Assembly (NCBI RefSeq): GCF_002042965.1
Contig: NZ_MZNT01000014.1
Location: 1-64,000, forward strand
Length of the DNA stretch: 64,000 bases
Origin: Paenibacillus sp. 32352
GTDB lineage: Bacteria > Bacillota > Bacilli > Paenibacillales > NBRC-103111
Direction of reading: 5' to 3'
A program made the translations under genes and the position numbers. The notes beneath the pieces are model-generated. The model had not been told where the DNA came from. It made no database searches and saw only the letters and a program-made list of their open reading frames with translations. This document shows positions 1-6,753 of this stretch, piece by piece. Each line of letters begins with the position of its first letter. Position 1 is the stretch's first letter.

Positions 1-101
1 GATCTATAATAGAGCTTGTCTTAAGCTCAAAATTCAATGCTAGCGAGAATTTTCATTCTCTGTTCAAACATTCACTCGTTGTTCAGTTTTCAAAGGACAA
101 T
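1..101 (-). promoter_or_regulatory. rRNA operon leader with boxA-like antitermination motif
   Basis: On the minus strand, 71-100 reads TTGTCCTTTGAAAACTGAAC followed by AACGAGTGAA. This is the CTTTGAAAACT-type boxA sequence found before 16S genes and in 16S-23S spacers of Bacilli. It lies directly downstream of two matched strong promoters and runs off the left edge, so a 16S rRNA gene on the minus strand probably begins just outside. A small hairpin (45-60, GAGAAT/ATTCTC) lies inside the leader. The rRNA gene itself is not visible. Confidence 0.72.
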
Positions 102-154
102 GTATTGCTAATTCATCTTGCTTGTCCGTCGCTGTTTCAGCAGCGCGGAATTTC

Positions 155-183
155 AATATATCATATCGCCTTACTCATTGCAA
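155..183 (-). promoter_or_regulatory. rRNA-type promoter P2 (downstream of tandem pair)
   Basis: Minus-strand -35 TTGCAA (178-183), a 17-bp spacer and -10 TATATT (155-160). Hexamers and spacing match the promoter 94 bp upstream, the tandem P1/P2 layout typical of rrn operons in Bacilli. Confidence 0.75.
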
Positions 184-248
184 GCTTTTTTTTGAAATTG
201 TTTTTTCAAGTCTTGCTTGCGTATCGGCCTGTCTCTTGGCCGGAAACC

Positions 249-277
249 AATATAGCACGATTAAAAAAAGATTGCAA
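249..277 (-). promoter_or_regulatory. rRNA-type promoter P1 (upstream of tandem pair)
   Basis: Minus-strand -35 TTGCAA (272-277), exactly 17 bp, then -10 TATATT (249-254). Both hexamers repeat in P2. It lies after the suhB terminator, so it serves only the downstream (left) transcript. Confidence 0.75.
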
Positions 278-325
278 GTACTTTGGAACATTTTTTTATT
301 ATACCCAAACTCCCGCAAAACATAA

Positions 326-365
326 CAGCCCCAAACCATTCGAGAAATCGATTGGTTTGAGGCTG
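326..365 (-). terminator. terminator after suhB
   Basis: Long inverted repeat (CAGCCTCAAACCA / TGGTTTGGGGCTG) just after the suhB stop. The T-tract on the minus side is weak (GTTATGTTTT), but the stem separates suhB from the rRNA promoters. Confidence 0.6.
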
Positions 366-386
366 CATCTTGTTATCCGGACCTTC

Positions 387-1253
387 CTATGTGCTGCTGC
401 CCGTTGCGTTGGCCGCCGTAAGCTCCTGCTGGAACTCCCTATGGATATGGCCATTTGAAGCGAGAACATTTCGAACTCCTAGGTTATAGGGGTTACCGGA
501 GGTATCTGTTACCGTACCCCCGGATTCTGTGATTAATAAAGCTCCTGCAGCCATATCCCAGGAATTCAAGCCGATTTCCCAGAAGCCGCTAAGACGCCCC
601 GCTGCAACATAGGCCATATGCAGAGCCGCCGATCCGGCAACGCGGATATTGCGCACTTTGGGGGTCAGCGCTTGTACACCCTGGAGGTTGACAGGCAGCG
701 CATAGGATCGGTCCGCCGGAAAACCGGTCGCTATCAAGCTCTCGGAGAGCTTGGTCTCTTTGGATACACGCATTCTTCTTCCTTTGACGTAGGCTCCTTT
801 ACCTTTTTCCGCTACGAACAGTTCGTCATGAATCGGGTTATATACAACACCGACGATGACTTCGCCTTTATGCGCCAAAGCAATGGATACACTAAAGAAA
901 GGAAACCCGTGAACAAAATTGGTCGTTCCGTCCAAAGGGTCCACAATCCATAGGTACTCGGCATCGCTTACCTCTTCCAATGCCTTGCTTGAAGCGGCCG
1001 GTCCCGGTTCAACCCCCTCTTCTCCAAGGATAGAGTGGTGGGGAAAATGCGTTTGTATTAAATTGCGGATCATCTTCTCAGCGCCCTTGTCCACTTCCGT
1101 TACAAGATCATGAGGGGAATATTTCGTATGTAAGCTGTTGAAATCCCCCAACTTGCTCTGGATCCATTCTCCAGCTTTGGATGCGGTATTAATGGCCACT
1201 GCGGTAAAATTCTTACTTCCCACAATAAAGGACGTATTGCTTTCGTTAGCCAT
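387..1253 (-). CDS. suhB: inositol monophosphatase family phosphatase
   Basis: Soluble Mg-dependent phosphatase of 288 aa in the IMPase/SuhB family. Metal-site motifs are visible: GEEG at 77-80, DPLDGT at 105-110 and a WDMAAG motif at 232-237. The family hydrolyses myo-inositol-1-phosphate or related sugar phosphates; which one applies here cannot be told from sequence. Length is slightly above the usual 260-270 aa because of a longer N-terminus. A GGGAGAAAAGGA ribosome site precedes the ATG. It is transcribed alone, followed by a terminator and then rRNA promoters. Confidence 0.85.
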   Translation of the reverse strand: MANESNTSFIVGSKNFTAVAINTASKAGEWIQSKLGDFNSLHTKYSPHDLVTEVDKGAEKMIRNLIQTHFPHHSILGEEGVEPGPAASSKALEEVSDAEYLWIVDPLDGTTNFVHGFPFFSVSIALAHKGEVIVGVVYNPIHDELFVAEKGKGAYVKGRRMRVSKETKLSESLIATGFPADRSYALPVNLQGVQALTPKVRNIRVAGSAALHMAYVAAGRLSGFWEIGLNSWDMAAGALLITESGGTVTDTSGNPYNLGVRNVLASNGHIHREFQQELTAANATGSST

Positions 1254-1450
1254 TTCGAATCATTCCTTTTCTCCCTTATAGATTAAGGGTTTGCAATTAC
1301 ACTCAGTATAGTGAATATACGTTTTAAAAGCTACAGCGTTTCACCCAAATAATGCTGTCGTTTATGACAAATCAACAAACTCCCCAGGTCATTTCCCCTC
1401 AAAATGGAAGATCACTCAGCTAGAGTGCTATTTCTCCAAAAAACGCTAGA

Positions 1451-1477
1451 AACCCTCTGCCAAATCGGCAAAGGGTT
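1451..1477 (-). terminator. terminator after fabI
   Basis: Stem AACCCTTTGCC/GGCAGAGGGTT with a small loop, 28 bp past the fabI stop. A T-run (TTTTTT) follows a few bases later on the minus strand. Confidence 0.65.
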
Positions 1478-1504
1478 CCGTCAAAATTCATTAGGATTGA
1501 TTTA

Positions 1505-2275
1505 TTATACACCTACGATATGATAGCCGTTGTCTACATAAATGACTTCGCCAGTAATGCCGCGGGAAAGGTGGCTCATAAGGAACATAGCCGTATCTCC
1601 TACCTCTGCTACTTCTGTAGTACGTCTCAGAGGAGCTTTCTCTTCAACCGTTCTCAAAATAGAATTGAAATCCTTAATGCCTTTGGCCGCCAGCGTACGG
1701 ATAGGTCCGGCCGAAATCGCGTTCACGCGAACGTTATATTGTCCAAGGTCATTCGCCAGGTAACGCACGCTTGCCTCCAAGGCCGCTTTGGCCACGCCCA
1801 TGACATTGTAGTTTTTCATAGCGCGTTCAGCGCCCAGGTACGTCATAGTCATGATGCTGCCGCCCTCGGTCATCAGAGGATACATCCGCTGTGATACAGC
1901 TACCAGAGAATAAGCGCTGATATCATGAGCCAGAGCGAAGCCTTCGCGCGAGGTGCCTACGAACAAGCCTTCGAGCTCTTCCGTTTTGGCAAAAGCGATG
2001 CTATGTACAAGTCCGTGCAGTACGCCGAAATGCTCTCTAATTGCTGACGCGAGCGTGTCGATCTCGGCATCTACGGTTACATTGCAGGGCAGAACAACGG
2101 AGTTGGGAATCGTATCGGCCAGCTTTCGAACCCGCTCCTCCACTCTCTCGCTTTCATAAGTGAAAGCTAAACGCGCGCCTTGCGCAGCCAATGACTGTGC
2201 GATGGCCCATGCGATACTGCGGTCATTGGCAACTCCCATGACCAATATATTTTTTCCGTTCAACAGTTGAGTCAT
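1505..2275 (-). CDS. fabI: enoyl-[acyl-carrier-protein] reductase (NADH) FabI
   Basis: Last reductive step of type II fatty acid elongation: reduces trans-2-enoyl-ACP with NAD(P)H. At 256 aa it is full length. It shows the SDR-like nucleotide-binding start GVANDRSIAWAIA (14-26) and active-site residues Tyr146, Tyr156 and Lys163, the same spacing (Y-x6-K) and numbering as E. coli FabI, the classic triclosan target. A GGAGAGGGGA ribosome site precedes the ATG. No clear FapR box was found upstream. It stands alone between terminators. Confidence 0.95.
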   Translation of the reverse strand: MTQLLNGKNILVMGVANDRSIAWAIAQSLAAQGARLAFTYESERVEERVRKLADTIPNSVVLPCNVTVDAEIDTLASAIREHFGVLHGLVHSIAFAKTEELEGLFVGTSREGFALAHDISAYSLVAVSQRMYPLMTEGGSIMTMTYLGAERAMKNYNVMGVAKAALEASVRYLANDLGQYNVRVNAISAGPIRTLAAKGIKDFNSILRTVEEKAPLRRTTEVAEVGDTAMFLMSHLSRGITGEVIYVDNGYHIVGV

Positions 2276-2450
2276 GAAACCTTAAGTCCCCTCTCCGAAA
2301 TAAAATGAGGCTTGTCAAACCTGCTTCATTCTCAAAGTACCCCATTTTTACCATTTTTTCAAGAGAGAAAACCATCAATAGACCTCGCTCTTCGTATATC
2401 TCTGCCGGACAAGCTGGAAGGGCTGCTGAGACCAGTATCAGTCATGGAGC

Positions 2451-3440
2451 TTATCCTATTTCGAAGGAGGCTTGAGACAAAGCTTTAATATCTGTGTGAC
2501 GGCTCAGATCCTCCATCAGCTTCAGCAAAGCCTCGTCCTTTTTCTTGGCCTCAATCATAATATCCAGTCTGGGTGTGACAGGAGCGATTGCATGAAGGAA
2601 TTCCAGAAGCACCGCCGCATCAATATAATCGGCATGACTTCGCGGATCTTTGTCGCTTTTGGGACTCGAAACGTGAATTTTGGGCGGAAGCGGCTGATCC
2701 GTGCCCTGGGCTTTTTCATTGCGCCAAGTATGAAGAATGCGGGGCCATAGCTTCGCAGGGTTTTCGTACCCCTCTTCATGGTTCACTTGGTGATGATGAA
2801 TATCAAGTACCATCGGAGTCTCAAGCTTCTCACAAATTTCTAGCGTCTCCAGCGCGGTAAACGTCTTATCATCGTTCTCCAGGGTCATTCGTCTGCGAAT
2901 GCGGCCCGGAAGCTCGGCAAACCTAGCCATAAATCGTTTGGAGGCCGCTTCCTTATTCCCGTAGGTCCCCCCGACATGGATGTTGCATTTGGCCGATTCG
3001 TCCAACCCCATTGCTTCAAGCATCGTCACATGCCGGTCCAGATCCAATAGAGAATTGCGGAGCACTTCTTCTCTCGGTGTACTTAGGACGGTAAAATGAT
3101 CCGGATGAAAGCTGAGCCTCATCGAATGCTCCAGAGCGTAGCTCCCCAGCTCTTGGAACGAATCGCTTAAGACCGTCATAGGGTCCCAGCCTTCTAGGGC
3201 TTCATGCCCGATAAGGGGGATCAGCTTGGAGGAACAGCGGTACATCTCAATATCATAAGCCCGGTTGTGCTTCAGCAGCCGCAACGTATTATGGATGTTT
3301 TCCATCGCTATCCGTTCCAGCTTACGCAGGGCGGCTTCCCTATCCTCCAGCTTCATGAAGTTGGTTGCCGTCATAGTCTTCGAAGGGGAAGCGTTGGATA
3401 CGAACATCGACATCGCGACATAGCCAAGACGAACGATCAT
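2451..3440 (-). CDS. uvsE: UV damage endonuclease UvsE
   Basis: TIM-barrel endonuclease that nicks DNA 5' of UV photoproducts and starts alternative excision repair; common in spore-forming Bacilli. The N-terminus (MIVRLGYVAMSM) is a family hallmark. Metal-binding residues of the barrel lie in segments such as RLSFHPDHF, CNIHVGG, LENDD and VLDIHHHQVNHEE. Length 329 aa is normal. An AAGGAG site lies 10 nt before the ATG. Monocistronic. Confidence 0.92.
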   Translation of the reverse strand: MIVRLGYVAMSMFVSNASPSKTMTATNFMKLEDREAALRKLERIAMENIHNTLRLLKHNRAYDIEMYRCSSKLIPLIGHEALEGWDPMTVLSDSFQELGSYALEHSMRLSFHPDHFTVLSTPREEVLRNSLLDLDRHVTMLEAMGLDESAKCNIHVGGTYGNKEAASKRFMARFAELPGRIRRRMTLENDDKTFTALETLEICEKLETPMVLDIHHHQVNHEEGYENPAKLWPRILHTWRNEKAQGTDQPLPPKIHVSSPKSDKDPRSHADYIDAAVLLEFLHAIAPVTPRLDIMIEAKKKDEALLKLMEDLSRHTDIKALSQASFEIG

Positions 3441-3624
3441 TAGGGATACACTCCTTAAACTGCCTTTTGAGCTAGGTTCCCCTTAAACAAGTTTCGGCTA
3501 TGTAGGTAAATGGCACCGTCCTGATAGTTTCAGGAGATCTCATGCATTCGGCAAATGCTTCGCCTTTTTATGGCTGGAACGTGCAGGCTGCTTCTATAGT
3601 ATGCTGCGAAAATCCCGGGCAAGA

Positions 3625-3662
3625 AAAAAACATCCTTCCTTTTCTTGAGGAAAGATGTTTTT
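3625..3662 (-). terminator. terminator after the ddl-DUF2584-like operon
   Basis: Stem AACATCTTTCCT/AGGAAGGATGTT followed by a run of T on the minus strand, starting a few bases after the stop codon at 3667. Confidence 0.85.
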
Positions 3663-3666
3663 AACA

Positions 3667-3987
3667 TCAGGGATGATTCAGTCCAAAAAACATTTCATGA
3701 GCCAAGGCGGTTTGTACTCTTGCTTCTTCCTCGGTCAATCTGCGCACAAGCTCCATTTCGACCTGGGTGACTTCCTCGCCTTGAAAGTTGATCTCCGCGA
3801 TGGATGCTAAAATTTTTACGATAGCAATTGCTTTATTATCTGGGGAGTAGGCGATGACCATCTGTCCTGTAGGAAATACGCGAAAGCCTTTTTTCACCAT
3901 TTTGCCTTTGCCGTATTCCAATAGCTCATACAGCTCCTGCTCGGATTTGAACTTGCAGACCGAATTGAACTCCGTTTGAAATCCCAT
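3667..3987 (-). CDS. small protein, possibly DUF2584-like
   Basis: Soluble protein of 106 aa with no membrane segment or signal. The opening MGFQTEFNSVCK and the central KKGFRVFPTGQMVIA resemble the short DUF2584 proteins of Bacilli (MG..xE.N start, then KxGYRxYP), but this is from memory and only moderate. The last 25 residues are helical and Glu-rich. A GGAGG site lies 8 nt before the ATG. It starts 46 bp after ddl on the same strand and ends in a strong terminator, so the two are probably co-transcribed. Function unknown. Confidence 0.7.
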   Translation of the reverse strand: MGFQTEFNSVCKFKSEQELYELLEYGKGKMVKKGFRVFPTGQMVIAYSPDNKAIAIVKILASIAEINFQGEEVTQVEMELVRRLTEEEARVQTALAHEMFFGLNHP

Positions 3988-4033
3988 GCGTAGCCCTCCT
4001 TGTCAAGGATTCATCTTGTAATGCTTAGGATAC

Positions 4034-5182
4034 TTATTCTACGTCAAAAGAATACTGAAGCCGTTGCTTCTCCGCATGCCGCTGCAGCGCCAGCGTAACC
4101 AGATCGTCGAGCAGCTGCTGATAAGATTTGCCGGTCTCCTTCCACAGCAGCGGATACATGCTGAACGGAGTAAAGCCAGGCATGGTATTGATTTCATTAA
4201 TATAGATCTTATTATCTTCTTTCCTCAAGAAAAAGTCTACACGGGACAAGCCAGACCCATCGATCGCCTGAAAGGCGCGAACCGCCATCTCCCGAATTTG
4301 GTCCGACAGCTCCTGAGGGATTTCGGCCGGAATGATCATGGATGATTTTCCATCAATATATTTGGCTTTATAATCATAAAATTCATTGGACGAAACGATT
4401 TCACCGACGACGGAAGCTTGAGGATCATCATTGCCCAAAACGGCAACCTCCACCTCCCGTGCGTTAATGTTCTCTTCTATGATGACTTTGCGGTCGAACT
4501 GGAACGCCGTTTGGATGGCGGCGATCAGCTCGTCGCGGTTTCCGGCTTTGCTGATGCCTACGCTTGAACCGAGGTTAGCTGGTTTGACGAAGCACGGATA
4601 GCCGATGGATACTTCAATCTCCATTAAGAAGAAGGCTTGATCCTTTTCCCACTGGGTTTTTGTAAAGTGACGGAAAACACATTGCGGCAGGCCCTCCTGC
4701 GCAAACACCTTTTTCATCATGATTTTGTCCATGCCGACGGCAGAAGCCAATACACCGGCTCCAGCATACGCAATGTTGGCCATTTCCAACAAGCCTTGAA
4801 TCGTGCCGTCCTCGCCGAAGGTGCCATGAAGCAGCGGCAGAACCACATCGATGGGCTTGGAAGAGCCGCTTACTGCTGGAGAATCCTTTACCGAGCTGAT
4901 CTCCGCCTTGTCCGCAGTCTGTAGAGATGAAAAGAAAGGCTGGAGTGCAAAGGTTTGTTCCGATTCCGCCTCATCCTGGAAGGTAAGAGCCGCAACATTA
5001 GGTACCGGACCGTTCAGCATGGGGCCGGAGCGCCACTCTCCCTGCTTGGTTATGTAAAACGGCTGAATTTCATATTTGTTCATATCGAACGCTTGGATTA
5101 CGGCCATTGCCGTCTGAAGGGACACTTCATGCTCCCCCGACTTTCCTCCGTAAACTAAGCCGACGCGAATTTTGTCTTTCAT
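4034..5182 (-). CDS. ddl: D-alanine--D-alanine ligase
   Basis: ATP-grasp ligase of 382 aa that makes D-Ala-D-Ala for peptidoglycan precursors. Motifs: VYGGKSGEHEVS (10-21), LHGTFGEDGTIQG (118-130), the omega-loop FYDYKAKY (268-275) and the metal-binding end INEINTMPGFT (328-338). The omega-loop tyrosine is the residue associated with D-Ala rather than D-lactate as second substrate. A polar insertion at about 85-108 makes it slightly longer than E. coli DdlB. GGAGG precedes the ATG. First gene of a two-gene unit. Confidence 0.95.
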   Translation of the reverse strand: MKDKIRVGLVYGGKSGEHEVSLQTAMAVIQAFDMNKYEIQPFYITKQGEWRSGPMLNGPVPNVAALTFQDEAESEQTFALQPFFSSLQTADKAEISSVKDSPAVSGSSKPIDVVLPLLHGTFGEDGTIQGLLEMANIAYAGAGVLASAVGMDKIMMKKVFAQEGLPQCVFRHFTKTQWEKDQAFFLMEIEVSIGYPCFVKPANLGSSVGISKAGNRDELIAAIQTAFQFDRKVIIEENINAREVEVAVLGNDDPQASVVGEIVSSNEFYDYKAKYIDGKSSMIIPAEIPQELSDQIREMAVRAFQAIDGSGLSRVDFFLRKEDNKIYINEINTMPGFTPFSMYPLLWKETGKSYQQLLDDLVTLALQRHAEKQRLQYSFDVE

Positions 5183-5242
5183 AATAACCTCCGAATGGAT
5201 ATGTCATTTCATGCATAGTAAAATCGCTAATCTCGTAAGCTA

Positions 5243-5267
5243 AGAGCATTCGAGAAAAGAATGCTCT
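5243..5267. repeat. intergenic hairpin with a TTCGGAAGCCTATG tail
   Basis: AGAGCATTC / GAATGCTCT inverted repeat between the amidase-domain gene and ddl, followed on the plus strand by ACTTCGGAAGCCTATGG. No T-run, so it is a poor terminator. The tail resembles that of the palindromic repeat at 24508. Confidence 0.45.
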
Positions 5268-5294
5268 ACTTCGGAAGCCTATGGAAGCATCGAC

Positions 5295-6317
5295 TCACAA
5301 GAGATCCGCAATATGTAGAAACCGGTATTGAGTCTTCTCCGTCCAGGCTACGGAATCCTTGTAGCTCCAATAACGGCGGAAGCTGTTTGTGGTATGAGCA
5401 TTAACCAGGGGCATGCCGTTCTCGTCCTTGGCCGTCACAATCGTGCTGTGCTGGAACCGTCCATTGCCGTCCCAATCATAGCTGATGACGTCGCCCAGCT
5501 CCAGCATATCGGCTTGAGGCACTTCCTCGGCGGTCAGTCCATTGCGGTTGCTTATTAAATACCGCTGCAGACTGTGTGCAACAGCCCAGCTGTAGCTCCA
5601 GAGCTCCTGTCCGTTGTAACGTCCCTTGTACCACCATCCGGAATCCCTTTTCCCAGTATAGTGCATTGGTGCCCCGCCTGCAAAGAGGCATTGGGATATA
5701 TAATTGCTGCAATCGACTTCAAATTCAATGTAAGCCGGGTTCCCTTTATCCCACCACATATCGGCATACTGTACGGCTTTAACCCGGTCGTAGACGGATT
5801 TGCGATTGCCCGTCTCCAGATAGGGAAGAATATTGTAGTTCAAATAAGGAGTAGAGGGCATTCTGCCCGTTCCATATTCCTCCGAATAATAATCGGCGGG
5901 CTGATGTCCATTATCCAAGCCGGCTGTTCGGGGACGGGAATACTCCGCGCTTAACGCTTCGATATTTATGATATACCATTTGCCGTCGTGCTCTTCCAAT
6001 TGAATGCGCTCGGACTCTACTCGCTGCTCCTCATGATCCCGGACCCCGATGGAACCGACCGAGGTGCGGCGGAGCCTGACGTTCGCAATCACTCTACCCG
6101 CTTGTTCTTCGGCGTGAATAATCGATAGGCGGGTTTCGCTTTTGGATGGGAAAAAGTTCCGATCCTGATCCGTTTGCGCCGTTCGGGCCAGCCGTTGAAT
6201 TTGTGCCTGCAAGTACGCACGATCCGTTACTATTGGCAGTAAAGGCTCGACAGAATAATCCATATCCATTTGGTTTTTGTGGTGAACATAATCATAGAGC
6301 GTTGTTTTCCACGACAT
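5295..6317 (-). CDS. amidase-domain (Amidase_6-like) cysteine hydrolase
   Basis: Protein of 340 aa with a C-terminal CHAP/NlpC-like amidase region. Likely nucleophile is the Cys in EVDCSNYISQC (about 203), with a His in GRFQHSTIV (about 290). The aromatic-rich WWYKGRYNG segment is typical of this group. The N-terminal half is unassigned, and no signal peptide is visible, so export is unclear. A start 15 bp upstream (6332) is open, but that ATG overlaps the GGAGG (6326-6330) that sits 8 nt before the ATG at 6317, so 6317 is chosen. Possible role: peptide cleavage in the cell wall or spore; unproven. Confidence 0.8.
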   Translation of the reverse strand: MSWKTTLYDYVHHKNQMDMDYSVEPLLPIVTDRAYLQAQIQRLARTAQTDQDRNFFPSKSETRLSIIHAEEQAGRVIANVRLRRTSVGSIGVRDHEEQRVESERIQLEEHDGKWYIINIEALSAEYSRPRTAGLDNGHQPADYYSEEYGTGRMPSTPYLNYNILPYLETGNRKSVYDRVKAVQYADMWWDKGNPAYIEFEVDCSNYISQCLFAGGAPMHYTGKRDSGWWYKGRYNGQELWSYSWAVAHSLQRYLISNRNGLTAEEVPQADMLELGDVISYDWDGNGRFQHSTIVTAKDENGMPLVNAHTTNSFRRYWSYKDSVAWTEKTQYRFLHIADLL

Positions 6318-6634
6318 GCGGGCTACCTCCATTAATGATGAAATGGCTAAACCGAATCCCCCCAGACTTCAACGTTCCGTCAAGGTTAAATTCCATCGAC
6401 ATCGGTTGATTGAGGTCTAAAGCTTACCGTTCTAGGGGAGTCCAATGCATAGTTCCTGCACTTTTTGTCGAAATTTAGGCTTTCGTCCATTGGAGGCAGC
6501 CCCCGGATTGAACAACCTGGCACCTAACAACCTATAGAAGATATCCCAAGAAGGCGGCGGGACATGCTGCTCTCGCACCTGTTTATCACTCCCAATATAT
6601 GAGCAACGGGTGCCAAAAATGATTGAAATTGACC

Positions 6635-6663
6635 TTTACGCCGGGCCTTTCAGCATGTATACT
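6635..6663 (+). promoter_or_regulatory. predicted SigA promoter of acnA
   Basis: -35 TTTACG (6635-6640), 17-bp spacer, -10 TATACT (6658-6663). The IclR-gene promoter carries the same two hexamers (with an 18-bp spacer). Confidence 0.65.
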
Positions 6664-6679
6664 TAGTGTATAGCAATTA

Positions 6680-6718
6680 TGAAATCATGTTTCATCAAGT
6701 GAAACGATCTTGGTTTCA
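6680..6718 (+). promoter_or_regulatory. palindromic operator cluster before acnA
   Basis: Core GTTTCATCAAGTGAAAC (6689-6705) is an inverted repeat GTTTCA-N5-TGAAAC. It overlaps TGAAA-N5-TTTCA (6680-6694), and a third GTTTCA half-site lies at 6713-6718. The 17-mer recurs exactly, inverted, before the IclR gene (12397-12413). It sits about 20 bp downstream of the expected transcription start, a position that suits repression. Confidence 0.7.
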
Positions 6719-6753
6719 GCTTACTTTAACTACTTAAGGAGGAATAACCACTC

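Noticed and set aside
105..458. 117-codon plus-strand frame
   Set aside because: It runs through the rRNA promoters and into the end of suhB; no ribosome site.
2276..2400. FapR operator upstream of fabI
   Set aside because: No TTAGTACC-type palindrome was found; only a weak AAGTACC stretch.
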